From the NCBI RefSeq assembly GCF_900176395.1, contig NZ_FWXL01000001.1, positions 1 to 64,000 on the forward strand: 64,000 nt of DNA. The letters are read 5' to 3'. Below the pieces are notes generated by a model. It had not been told where the DNA came from, made no database searches, and saw nothing but the letters and a program-made list of their open reading frames with translations. The translations under genes and the position numbers were made by a program. Source of the stretch: Novosphingobium sp. B1. GTDB lineage: Bacteria; Pseudomonadota; Alphaproteobacteria; Sphingomonadales; Sphingomonadaceae. Shown one piece after another: positions 46,485 through 54,089 of this stretch; positions within the stretch are counted from its first letter, which is position 1, and each line of letters starts with the position of its first letter.

Positions 46485-47114
46485 ATGTCCATTCTCGATA
46501 AAGTCGTAGCCGCGCTGACCCCGCCAGAATCAGATGAAGACCGTGCCAATGCCCGCGCGCGCGCAGAGGCCTATGCGCCGCGCGCCCCTTGGTCGGCGAT
46601 GGTGCTCGATCACCACCGGCAGATCGACGATGCGTTTGCTGCGGTCAAAGTCGCCACCGACGCGGATACGCGCCGCGCGCGCCTGAAAGAGCTTGGGGCG
46701 CTGCTGACGGGGCATTTAGAAGGAGTGATCTATCCTCCGCTGTCGGACGTTGGCGACACCGGCCATGCGACAATGGCTTATACCGAGCAGGCAGCCGCAA
46801 AGATGCAGATGGGCTTGCTGGAGCGGATGAACCCGATGAGCGAGGACTTCGAAGACAAGTTCGGCCATCTCGAGGGCGCGGTGACGCACCACGTCTATGA
46901 GGAAGAGGGCAAATGGTTCACCGAACTGTACGCTAGCGCACCCGACGCCGATCATGCCGTCATCGCAAAGCGCTATAGCGAAGAATTCAACTGCTACATG
47001 TCCGGCGGAGACGGCGCTGCGATGTTCGGTGGGGTGAGCAACGCCACCGGCGCTCCGCAGCGGATCAATAGCAGCAAGGATTTAGTGCATCGCTCGTCCG
47101 CACCGCAGACCTGA
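46485..47114 (+). CDS. Hemerythrin-domain protein
   Basis: 209 residues. Di-iron ligands are seen in VLDHHRQIDDAFAAV (His), LTGHLEGVIYPPL (His, Glu-like position) and HLEGAVTHHVYEEEGKWF (His and Glu). The C-terminal 50 residues are a flexible tail. It differs from the gene at 32517 and is not a recent duplicate. A role in oxidative or nitrosative stress is likely from family and context. Confidence 0.83.
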   Translation: MSILDKVVAALTPPESDEDRANARARAEAYAPRAPWSAMVLDHHRQIDDAFAAVKVATDADTRRARLKELGALLTGHLEGVIYPPLSDVGDTGHATMAYTEQAAAKMQMGLLERMNPMSEDFEDKFGHLEGAVTHHVYEEEGKWFTELYASAPDADHAVIAKRYSEEFNCYMSGGDGAAMFGGVSNATGAPQRINSSKDLVHRSSAPQT

Positions 47115-47919
47115 GATTCGCGCGGTGCCGGCCTTCGCCAGCGCCCGCCCTTTCAATGTGTTTTGGGCGCAGGGTTAGGGCGGTGGCGCCAGCTGTTATT
47201 TTCCGCATAGGTTTTCCATTCGCCCTCGCGCAGCGCCAGCGATCAGCAATCGTCAGCAACGCCATCGGATTCCCCGCAAGGCCGAGATGGCTAGCTTGGT
47301 TACGGTTCGTTCGAGACTGGGTCGGTTGACCGTCCATTACTTTCGACTGCGATGCCGTTTTCCCTACATTTGACGCTGTAGGGCACGCAGGAAAATCCCG
47401 TTTTCGCGTGAGCGATGTAGTTAATTTCTGGTCCAGTGACCGGTGCGATAAGCGGCCAGAATGGGTCATGCGGCAATCCCGGCGCGGTGCGTCAATACAG
47501 TGAAGCAGTTGTCGAGCTGAGGAGTGGATTCCACCGATCTGATCATTCCGCACAGAGCGTTTTCCGCAGGTTTGGGTGAAAATTGCATCGTTACAACCCT
47601 TTGTCCGGGCGGGGGGGAGCGCATGCGCTGGCGAATGGTGGTCTGTGGCCCCGGGCGAATCGATCTGAACCCGCCGGCCATGCATCAGTCTCAACTGAAC
47701 CACATTGAGGCAGCTTACGATCTCTATTCTTACCAGCGTGGCGGCGTCCTGAGGGTAGCCATCACTTTGTGAGCCAGTGGCAAGGCCCGAACCACTTCGC
47801 TGATGCTGTGCGATCAGCGCGCAGCCAGCGAAGGATTCGGTTCCTATGCAATGGTGATATCCTGCTCGATGCAATACAGGCGCGCTGCAACGCCGGCTCG
47901 GCAAGTAGCAGCGCCAAGC
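47115..47919. other. About 800 bases without a recognisable gene
   Basis: Frames here are short or have atypical composition, and none matches a family I recognise. A long leftward frame across 47065-48021 runs through the hemerythrin end and the IS5 boundary and is not gene-like. The stretch may be decayed DNA between the hemerythrin gene and the IS5 insertion. Confidence 0.5.
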
Positions 47920-47938
47920 TAGGCTCAGGACTCGTTGA

Positions 47939-48373
47939 TCACAGCCAGAAGAACACGGTGGCTGCGAGAGCGAGGGCGGAGAAGAAGACGGTTGAGCAGC
48001 GGTCGTAGCGGGTTGCCACACGGCGCCAGTCTTTCAGGCGACCAAACATGATCTCGATGCGGTTTCGGCGTTTGGATCGGCGCTTGTCGTATTTGACGGG
48101 AAAAGAACGGGATTTCCGGCCCGGAATGCAAGGCGTGATGCCCTTTTGCTCGAGCGCATCCCTGAACCATTCGGCGTCACAGCCCCGGTCAGCCAGCATC
48201 CACTGCGCCTTGGGTAGATCATCGAGCAGGGCTGCCGCGCCGGTGTAATCGCTGATATGTCCTGCCGTGATGAAGAAGCTCAAAGGGCGGCCGTTGGCAT
48301 CGGTGACGGCGTGAAGCTTGGTATTCATGCCGCCCTTGGTCCGCCCGATCAGGCGGCCGAGGCCCCCTTTTTT
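47939..48373 (-). CDS. IS5 transposase, second frame
   Basis: The catalytic DDE part in the second frame: LGRLIGRTKGGMNTKLHAVT, MLADRGCDAEWFRDALEQKG, IPGRKSRSFPVKYDKRRSKR and RIEIMFGRLKDWRRVATRYD with the Glu. It is reached by frameshifting at the A6G5 run (48363-48373) on the transcript, the normal expression mode of IS427-group elements. Confidence 0.9.
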   Translation of the reverse strand, partial: KKGGLGRLIGRTKGGMNTKLHAVTDANGRPLSFFITAGHISDYTGAAALLDDLPKAQWMLADRGCDAEWFRDALEQKGITPCIPGRKSRSFPVKYDKRRSKRRNRIEIMFGRLKDWRRVATRYDRCSTVFFSALALAATVFFWL

Positions 48374-48696
48374 ACCCCAAGGCTGGAAGCCGTGCGGTGG
48401 GCCTTGAGATAGGTAGCATCGATCATGACGGTCTGGGGATCGGCTCTCTGGGCAGACAGCCCCTCCATCATCCGGCCAAACACGCCCATCTCGCCCCACC
48501 GTTTCCAGCGGTTGTAGAGCGTCTTGTGCGGACCGTATTCCCTGGGCGCATCACGCCAGCGCAGCCCGTTGCGGTTGACGAAGATGATCCCGCTCAGCAC
48601 GCGCCGATCATCGACCCGGGGCTTGCCGTGGCTCCTGGGAAAATAGGGCGAAGGACGCGCCATCTGCTCGTCCGTCAGCCAATACAGGTCGCTCAT
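48349..48696 (-). CDS. IS5 transposase, first frame
   Basis: 115 residues: LYWLTDEQMARPSPYFPRSH is the DUF4096 domain, then GLRWRDAPREYGPHKTLYNR and the first catalytic Asp in VMIDATYLKAHRTASSLG. The frame ends just after the slippery run. Confidence 0.9.
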   Translation of the reverse strand: MSDLYWLTDEQMARPSPYFPRSHGKPRVDDRRVLSGIIFVNRNGLRWRDAPREYGPHKTLYNRWKRWGEMGVFGRMMEGLSAQRADPQTVMIDATYLKAHRTASSLGVKKGASAA

Positions 48697-48759
48697 GCTC
48701 AGTCTCCTCGCGGAGCCTGAATCACATCGCCGTCAGCCAATCAATGGGTCCTGAGCCTA

Positions 48760-48877
48760 GGCCGTCCGGCAGGCTTACAGTCATTACCTTGTTGTGGAGA
48801 TTGCCGGCCAGCGCGGTTCCCGCGACCGCGAGGACCGCGATGCCGGCAAACAAGGCTGAACGAACAAGCAGTTTCAT
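48760..48877 (-). pseudogene. Small exported protein, 5' part, cut by IS5
   Basis: GGAGG lies 7 bases before ATG 48877. The frame encodes MKLLVRSALFAGIAVLAVAG, a signal peptide ending TALAG, then NLHNKVMTVSLPDG, and stops at the IS5 junction. Sequence beyond the other end of the element does not continue the protein, so the 3' part was lost. The full-length family is unknown to me. Confidence 0.65.
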
Positions 48878-48928
48878 CTGTCATCCTCCGTGATTTTGGG
48901 GTTACGGTTTTCGCGTTCGCGACCTCGG

Positions 48929-49393
48929 CTAGCTCGCGAACCTGTATTGGCCGCAGCACAGCGGATGCGGACCCGTCGGCAAGCAGCAAATTACGGGCGG
49001 CGCATTTGCGACCGGGAGCGGCGCCGAACTCCTGCGACCCTTCGGTTCTTCACGGCAGGTGAACGGCACCCCCTGCCGTCGGCAGTAGCCTTCGGCCGAT
49101 TGGCGGTCGGGAAACCTGAGCTCGATCGTTTCGAGTGGATCCCCGCCGCCAGTCCAACCCGTAAGGGCATCGGCCGACGGACCCCAACGAGGCTGGAAGC
49201 GAACACGCCACTTGCCACTCGCTACGCGGCTGCCCTGATTCGTGGCGACAGGCAGGGGCTCGACGATCGCTCGCGCGTCCCTCGGGAGCGCCGAGCTCAG
49301 CGTAGGCCCGTTGTCATTGGCGGAAGGCCCGGGACCTGAGTCCCGGGCCGACCGGTCATGCCGCCTTCCCATTGACGGGAATTCGGCGAACAT
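48929..49393 (-). CDS. NDUFS4-like (ETC complex I subunit) protein
   Basis: 154 residues. The central region RDARAIVEPLPVATNQGSRV, then KWRVRFQPRW, DALTGWTGGGDPLETIELRF and AEGYCRRQGVPFTCREEP matches the NDUFS4/NDUS4 accessory-subunit family of complex I. Normal alphaproteobacterial copies are about 100 residues. Here a Cys-rich C-terminal tail of about 35 residues (ICCLPTGPHPLCCGQ) is added. The start ATG 49393 lies inside the end of hsp20, so it is coexpressed with a heat-shock gene. It may therefore serve protein protection rather than complex I assembly. Confidence 0.78.
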   Translation of the reverse strand: MFAEFPSMGRRHDRSARDSGPGPSANDNGPTLSSALPRDARAIVEPLPVATNQGSRVASGKWRVRFQPRWGPSADALTGWTGGGDPLETIELRFPDRQSAEGYCRRQGVPFTCREEPKGRRSSAPLPVANAPPVICCLPTGPHPLCCGQYRFAS

Positions 49394-49883
49394 TCTCGTT
49401 CGCCGCCTCCGTCCGGGGCAGGATCACCGTGAGCACGCCGTTCTTGAAAGTCGCGGTTACCTTGTCACGGTCGACGCCCTGCGGCAGGCCGATCCGCCGC
49501 TCGAAGCGACCGTAACTGCGCTCGGAGTAGCCGCGGTCTTTGTCCTCGACCTCGGCGCGCTTTTCGCCGCGCAAGGTGAGCACGCCTTCCTCGACGGTGA
49601 GCTCGACATCCTTTTCGGCGAGGCCAGGTAGCTCCGCTGTCACACGGATTTCCTTGTCGGTCTCGCCGAGCTCAACATGCGGCCAGGACAGGTTTCGCTC
49701 GAAACCGCTAAAGGCCGGCATACCGAAACCTCGCAGGACATCGTCGAACAACCTGTTCACGTCACGATGAAGCGAGAGCAACGGATGCGAACGGGATTCC
49801 CGTTCGTGCTCACGCTCAGCGCTCACTGGGACCGGAAGCCGGTTTTCCTGCCGGCTCCAGGGAATGAGATCACGAAATGCCAT
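49356..49883 (-). CDS. Small heat-shock protein Hsp20
   Basis: 175 residues. ATG 49883 is preferred (AGGAG 9 bases upstream). The alpha-crystallin domain covers about 60-155 (WPHVELGETDKEIRVTAELP, VEEGVLTLRGEKRAEVEDKD, FERRIGLPQGVDRDKVTATF, NGVLTVILPR) with the C-terminal IPV anchor (RRIPVNGKAA). ATP-independent holdase for unfolding proteins. Second gene of an hsp20-hsp20-NDUFS4 cluster. Confidence 0.94.
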   Translation of the reverse strand: MAFRDLIPWSRQENRLPVPVSAEREHERESRSHPLLSLHRDVNRLFDDVLRGFGMPAFSGFERNLSWPHVELGETDKEIRVTAELPGLAEKDVELTVEEGVLTLRGEKRAEVEDKDRGYSERSYGRFERRIGLPQGVDRDKVTATFKNGVLTVILPRTEAANENVRRIPVNGKAA

Positions 49884-49920
49884 GATAGTCATCTCCTCTT
49901 CTGGCTGGATTGGGGCTTAA

Positions 49921-49971
49921 CCTGCCGGCCGCCGCTTGCGGGGGGTACGGGGAGGTAGCGGCGCCGGCAGG
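49921..49971 (-). promoter_or_regulatory. Strong hairpin between the two hsp20 genes
   Basis: CCTGCCGGC(C)GCCGCT at 49921-49936 pairs with AGCGGCGCCGGCAGG at 49957-49971, one bulged base. On the transcript it lies 38 bases before the downstream hsp20 start. It could attenuate transcription, stabilise the mRNA or act as a thermosensor; no U-run follows, so a simple terminator is less likely. Confidence 0.55.
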
Positions 49972-49985
49972 CCGGTGGGCATGGA

Positions 49986-50459
49986 TCAGGCAGGTTCGCT
50001 GACCTTCTCCTTCACCTCACCGATTTGCTTGGTCGCAGGCTCACCGCCGCCGATTTCGATGCGCCGCGGCTTCATCGCCTCGGGCACAACTCGCTTCAGC
50101 TCGATCGAAAGTAGCCCGTTTTCGAACCGCGCGTTCCCGGCTTCGACGAAGTCGGCAAGCTGGAAACGGCGTTCGAAGGCGCGGGCGGCGATGCCGCGGT
50201 GCAGATACTCGCCCTTACCGTCGTCCTCGGCACGCTTGCCGGTGACGGTGAGCAGGTTCTGCTGGGCTACCACCTCGATGTCCTCTGGCCGGAAGCCGGC
50301 GACCGCCACCGTAATCCGGTAACTGTCCTCACCTTCTCTGAGGATGTCGAAGGGCGGATAGCCGTCCTCCTCGCGAGCGCCTGCCTCGAGCAGGTTGAAG
50401 AGGCGATCAAAGCCGACGGTCGAGCGCCGGTAAGGTGCAAAGTCGAAGTTCGTTCTCAT
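49986..50459 (-). CDS. Small heat-shock protein Hsp20 (IbpA-like)
   Basis: 157 residues. The start MRTNFDFAPYRRSTVGFDRL with the FD-F pattern and the PPFDI motif is typical of the alphaproteobacterial class-A/IbpA type. The alpha-crystallin domain follows: YRITVAVAGFRPEDIEVVAQ, LLTVTGKRAEDDGKGEYLHR, FERRFQLADFVEAGNARFEN, GLLSIELKRVVPE, and the anchor KPRRIEI. GGAGG lies 9 bases before ATG 50459 within a hairpin. Class-A partner of the second Hsp20. Confidence 0.95.
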   Translation of the reverse strand: MRTNFDFAPYRRSTVGFDRLFNLLEAGAREEDGYPPFDILREGEDSYRITVAVAGFRPEDIEVVAQQNLLTVTGKRAEDDGKGEYLHRGIAARAFERRFQLADFVEAGNARFENGLLSIELKRVVPEAMKPRRIEIGGGEPATKQIGEVKEKVSEPA

Positions 50460-50467
50460 TTCCAAAT

Positions 50468-50523
50468 CCTCCAAATTGAGCAATTTGGGCATGAGATGCG
50501 CCGGAGAGAGCCGGCGCTCTCAT
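50468..50523 (-). promoter_or_regulatory. Probable ROSE-like RNA thermometer in the hsp20 leader
   Basis: On the transcript two hairpins precede the start. The first (50491-50523) pairs ATGAGA-GCGCCGG with CCGGCGC-A-TCTCAT around CTCTCT. The second (50471-50488) pairs CCAAATT with AATTTGG around GCTC, and its 3' arm overlaps the Shine-Dalgarno GGAGG (50468-50472). A leader with a weak AU-rich stem over the ribosome site and UUGCU nearby fits ROSE elements, which melt on heating. Confidence 0.6.
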
Positions 50524-50559
50524 GTGTCCCACCGGACCCGGTTGGCGTCCGGCAGAAAA

Positions 50560-50588
50560 AATCTAGGAAGCCGTAGAGCGCTTTCAAG
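50560..50588 (-). promoter_or_regulatory. RpoH-type heat-shock promoter for hsp20
   Basis: Reverse strand: CTTGAAA (50582-50588) and CCTAGATT (50560-50567), spacing about 14 bases, resembling alphaproteobacterial sigma-32 sites. It is placed about 100 bases before the hsp20 start, leaving room for the structured leader. Confidence 0.55.
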
Positions 50589-50635
50589 AGGTTTTTCGCG
50601 CATTCCATTTTTCAATCGCGAGCGCAGTTGAAGGT

Positions 50636-50664
50636 CTTGAAATTGCTCGGAGCCGTACAAGATT
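50636..50664 (+). promoter_or_regulatory. RpoH-type promoter for the yccA-hdeD-htrA operon
   Basis: CTTGAAA (50636-50642) and CAAGATT (50658-50664), spaced 15 bases. The sequence mirrors the divergent hsp20 promoter about 50 bases to the left. About 140 untranslated bases separate it from the yccA start. Confidence 0.5.
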
Positions 50665-50806
50665 CGGCCTGCGGACCGGGCCCCTCTGACGGCGGTTGTT
50701 CCAGCCTCCGTGATGTCGGACCGCATCGAGTGCGCTCGGTGCAGGATCGCAGGCTTCATGCCAAGCCGCCGAGTGCCTCATTGATTTGGAAACAAAGGAG
50801 TGAGGC

Positions 50807-51538
50807 ATGAATAGCCTATTTGACCCTGTTACATATTCGCGCCCTTCGTCTACGCGCGCCCAAGGTGCGGCCGTCTACGACGAGGGCCTCCGCCGGCATA
50901 TGCTTGGCGTCTATCGCAACATGGCGCTGGGCCTTGGCACCTCAGCGCTCGTCGCGCTGCTGATCGCGAGCACGCCCGCGGTCTATCAGCCGATCTTCGG
51001 CACCCCGCTGAAATGGGTGGCGATCTTCGCGCCGCTGGCGTTTGTGCTGTTCTTCTCGTTCCGTGTCGAGCGGATGACAACGGCGCAGGCCCGCGCGGCC
51101 TTCTATGCCTTCGCGGCGGTGATGGGCGTGTCGATGGCGAGCATCTTCCTCGTCTTCACCGGCACCAGCATCGCACTGGCCTTTGCGAGCGCGGCGGCGG
51201 TCTTCGCGGCCATGAGTCTGTGGGGCTACACGACCAACGTCGATCTGTCGCGCTGGACGACCTTCCTGATGGTCGGCCTTCTCGGTGTCGTGATCGCTAG
51301 CCTCGTCAACTTGTTCATCGGTTCCTCGACGCTCCAGCTCGTCTTCTCGATCGCCGGCGTCCTAGTGTTCACCGGGCTTACCGCTTGGGACACACAGCGG
51401 CTAATGAGCGAATATCTGGCCTATGCGGGCAGCGACCGCGCCGACAAGCTGGCGGTGATGGGCGCGCTGTCGCTCTATCTGAACCACATCAACCTGTTCC
51501 AGCTGCTGCTGAGCCTGTTCGGTCAGCGCGAAGAATGA
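50807..51538 (+). CDS. Bax-inhibitor-1/YccA-family membrane protein
   Basis: 243 residues with a charged N-terminal tail (1-45) and seven hydrophobic segments. VERMTTAQARAAFYAFAAVM, SLWGYTTNVDLSRW and VFTGLTAWDTQRLMSEYLAY are UPF0005/BI-1 signatures. E. coli YccA modulates FtsH; others act as calcium-leak proteins. It heads a three-gene operon with hdeD-like and htrA-like genes behind a heat-shock-type promoter, so membrane protein quality control is likely. Confidence 0.93.
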   Translation: MNSLFDPVTYSRPSSTRAQGAAVYDEGLRRHMLGVYRNMALGLGTSALVALLIASTPAVYQPIFGTPLKWVAIFAPLAFVLFFSFRVERMTTAQARAAFYAFAAVMGVSMASIFLVFTGTSIALAFASAAAVFAAMSLWGYTTNVDLSRWTTFLMVGLLGVVIASLVNLFIGSSTLQLVFSIAGVLVFTGLTAWDTQRLMSEYLAYAGSDRADKLAVMGALSLYLNHINLFQLLLSLFGQREE

Positions 51539-51551
51539 CGGGAGGCAGCGG

Positions 51552-52199
51552 ATGTCGACAATCGTACATAATTACACTTATCCCGGTGCGAGCAACGAAG
51601 CCCGCACCGGCGCTTCGCTGCTGAGCCGCAACTGGGCTTGGTTCGTCGTCCGCGGCGTCCTCGCCCTAATCGTTGTCGCGCTGGCCGTCCTCTTTCCGCT
51701 GAGCGCGCTGTTCGCTTTCACCATGGTCTTCGCCGCCTACGCCGGCGCGGACGGCCTGCTTTCGACGATCGCGGGCGCCCGCGGGGCGATGCGTAATGAA
51801 GAGCGCTGGTGGACGCTCGTTTTGCGCGGCATCATCGGCATCGCGGTCGCGGTGCTGTTCGTACTGATGCCGTTTGTGGCGACGGTCAGTTACGCGCTGG
51901 CGACGCTCGGCATTCTCAGCGCCTGGGCCATTATCGCCGGCGCGTTGGAACTGGCCGCGGCGATCCGGCTGCGCAAGGACATCGAAGGCGAGTGGCTCCT
52001 CGCCCTGTCGGGCGTCCTTTCCATCCTGCTGGGCCTTGCCATTCCGGTCGCCCTCGTGGTCACACCCTTGGCCACAATCCTGTCGGTCGCCTGGGTGATC
52101 GCGGGATATGCGATCATCGCGGGCGTCGTTCTGATCGGCCTGGGCCTGCGATTGCGCCGCCATGGGGAGAAATCGGGCCCGGGAGCGGAGCGCCCGTGA
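51552..52199 (+). CDS. HdeD-family acid-resistance membrane protein
   Basis: 215 residues with six hydrophobic segments. NWAWFVVRGVLALIVVALAV and RWWTLVLRGIIGIAVAVLFV form the duplicated HdeD pattern (W..L..RG). HdeD supports acid and membrane stress tolerance in enterobacteria. Its stop overlaps the htrA-like start (GTGA). Confidence 0.9.
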   Translation: MSTIVHNYTYPGASNEARTGASLLSRNWAWFVVRGVLALIVVALAVLFPLSALFAFTMVFAAYAGADGLLSTIAGARGAMRNEERWWTLVLRGIIGIAVAVLFVLMPFVATVSYALATLGILSAWAIIAGALELAAAIRLRKDIEGEWLLALSGVLSILLGLAIPVALVVTPLATILSVAWVIAGYAIIAGVVLIGLGLRLRRHGEKSGPGAERP

Positions 52200-53053
52200 A
52201 CCCGCGTGGACCGGGTTCGCGCCTGCCGCGCAGCTGGCTGGCCATGCTGGCCGCGACCGGACTCGCCTCCGGTCTGGCCGGCGGGTCTGCCGTGGCCTGG
52301 CTCGAGGCCGGGCGTGAAAAAGCGACTGTGGCAGCCAGTTCACCGATTGCGACCGATGCGGTTCCGCTGAACAGACTGACGGTTGCGCCGCTGGTCGAGC
52401 GCCTCGCACCCGCCGTGGTCAATGTCGCGGTGCTGCAGGCTTCGCCCTACGCGCAGAACCCGCTGCTGCGCGATCCCTATTATCGTTTCTTCCTCGGTGT
52501 GCCGGACGAGGCGCTGGCACCCCGGATCTCGGCGGGTTCAGGGTTTGTCGTTGATGCCACGCGCGGACTTGTGGTTACGAACCACCACGTCGTCGAGAAT
52601 GCCCGCACGATCGCCGTCGGGTTTGGCAACCGGCAGGTCGAGGCCGAGTTTCTCGGTAGCGATCCCAACACGGATATTGCCGTCCTGCGCATTCCTGCAC
52701 GTGGCTTGAAGCAGATCCCACTCGGCGATTCCGACCGGACGCATGTCGGTGACTATGTCGTCGCCATCGGCAATCCTTTCCAGGTGGGCCAGACGGTCAC
52801 GGCGGGGATCGTCAGTGCCCTGCGCGCACCTTCAGAAGGCGGTCCGCGCTACGTCCAGACCGACGCGCCGATCAATCCCGGCAACTCGGGCGGTCCGTTG
52901 ATCAACATGCGTGGTGAAGCGATTGGCGTGAACAGCGCGATCATCGCTCCCAGCGGTGGCAATGTCGGTATCGGTTTGGCGGTGCCGTCGCGTGTGGCAC
53001 GCCAGGTTATCGAGCAGATTTCCGGCATCGAATTGCCACGCGGGGAGCGATGA
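52196..53053 (+). CDS. HtrA/DegP-like serine protease without PDZ domain
   Basis: 285 residues from a GTG that overlaps the hdeD stop. A membrane anchor or signal (about 10-35) precedes a trypsin-like domain: His in VVTNHHVVENARTIAV, Asp in DPNTDIAVLRIP, Ser in INPGNSGGPLINMRGEAIG. The protein ends soon after the protease domain (VARQVIEQISGIELPRGER); DegP normally has two PDZ domains of about 100 residues each. It may be a periplasmic protease regulated without PDZ allostery. Together with YccA and HdeD it resembles the heat-tolerance islands of enterobacteria. Confidence 0.9.
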   Translation: MNPRGPGSRLPRSWLAMLAATGLASGLAGGSAVAWLEAGREKATVAASSPIATDAVPLNRLTVAPLVERLAPAVVNVAVLQASPYAQNPLLRDPYYRFFLGVPDEALAPRISAGSGFVVDATRGLVVTNHHVVENARTIAVGFGNRQVEAEFLGSDPNTDIAVLRIPARGLKQIPLGDSDRTHVGDYVVAIGNPFQVGQTVTAGIVSALRAPSEGGPRYVQTDAPINPGNSGGPLINMRGEAIGVNSAIIAPSGGNVGIGLAVPSRVARQVIEQISGIELPRGER

Positions 53054-53063
53054 TCGCGCACGC

Positions 53064-54089
53064 CTACAAGCGTTCGCGCGCCACCTTGAGCTCAACTCGC
53101 AAGCCGTCCGGCCGCCACTCACGTTCGATACTTCCGCCGATTTGTCTGCTTGCCACGCGTTCAAGCTGGCTGCCGAACCCCTCGTCCTTCGGTCCATCGC
53201 CGAGCGGTTCTCCGCGCTCATCCCAGACCAGCGTCACCATCTCATCTTCCACGGCGGATCTGATCGTGACGGTACCGGAGGGCGACGCCAAGGCTCCGTA
53301 CTTGGCGGCATTGGTGGCGAGCTCATAGAAAATCAGCGCGAATGCCGTCACTGCCCTACCCGTGAGGTCTAGATCGTCGCCGACGATACGCAGACGCTGG
53401 TCATGGTCCGAACAGTGATAGGGAGCCAAGATGGTGTGAAGGAGCGCGTGCAGTCGGACAGAATCGCTGGGATCCGCGACAGGATCTTTGGGCATCGTAA
53501 GCTCATGCGCCCGCGCCAAAGCGCCCAATCGCTCTTGGACAATGGCTGCTAGTTCCGCTGCGCTGGCAGCATCGCGCACGCTCATGCTGACGAGGCTGGC
53601 GGATAACGCGAACAGATTCCTCATCCGATGGTTCATTTCATGCAGGACGAGACGCTGCCACTCCTCGGCTCGTTTGCGCTCAGTAATGTCCCTTGCGATC
53701 GTGGAGGCGCCGATGACCGCGCCGTTGGCATCGCGTAGGGGCGAGATGCTGAGTGAGATATCGACCAGACTTCCGTCCTTGCAGCGCCTTACCGTTTCAT
53801 TACGGCGGACGTGCTCACCTCGCCGCAGCCGCGCCAGAATCGATGCCTCCTCGTCCTGCCGATCATCCGGCAGCAGAATCGTGACGGGTTTTCCGATGAT
53901 ATCAGGCGCTCGATAGCCAAAGAGTCTTTCCGCTCCCCTGTTCCAGCTGGTGATAGTCCCTTCCAGATCCTTCGTAAGGATGGCATCGTCGGAAGCTTCT
54001 ATAATGGCAGCGAGACGTTGCGCCATTTCGTCCGCCGTTGCCCAAGCTAGTGAATGGCCGGACACCTCTGATTCGCAAAACCGCTTCAC
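53064..54089 (-). CDS. HWE-family histidine kinase with PAS domain
   Basis: 341 residues, soluble. A PAS domain (about 20-145) includes LAAIIEASDDAILTKDLEGT, ERLFGYRAPDIIGKPVTILL and a C-terminal PAC segment. The HWE kinase core follows: HEMNHRMRNLFALSASLVSM with the phospho-accepting His, then YELATNAAKYGALASPSGT and GFGSQLERVASRQIGGSIE. HWE/HisKA_2 kinases often feed the PhyR-EcfG general stress pathway. The start is GTG 54089 with GGAGG 9 bases upstream. Last gene before the right repeat. Confidence 0.9.
   Translation of the reverse strand: MKRFCESEVSGHSLAWATADEMAQRLAAIIEASDDAILTKDLEGTITSWNRGAERLFGYRAPDIIGKPVTILLPDDRQDEEASILARLRRGEHVRRNETVRRCKDGSLVDISLSISPLRDANGAVIGASTIARDITERKRAEEWQRLVLHEMNHRMRNLFALSASLVSMSVRDAASAAELAAIVQERLGALARAHELTMPKDPVADPSDSVRLHALLHTILAPYHCSDHDQRLRIVGDDLDLTGRAVTAFALIFYELATNAAKYGALASPSGTVTIRSAVEDEMVTLVWDERGEPLGDGPKDEGFGSQLERVASRQIGGSIEREWRPDGLRVELKVARERL

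Larger units (their letters stand above)
47922..48757 (-). mobile_element. IS5-family (IS427-like) insertion sequence
   Basis: 836 bp with inverted ends GGCTCAGGAC (left) and GTCCTGAGCC (right), and TA at both flanks (47920-47921 and 48758-48759), consistent with a short target duplication. Two leftward frames joined by a poly-A/poly-G slippery run encode the transposase. It has split a gene for a small exported protein. Confidence 0.88.

Noticed and set aside
47065-48021. 318-codon leftward frame between hemerythrin and IS5
   Set aside because: It crosses the hemerythrin end and the IS5 boundary, has no ribosome binding site and a composition unlike real proteins.
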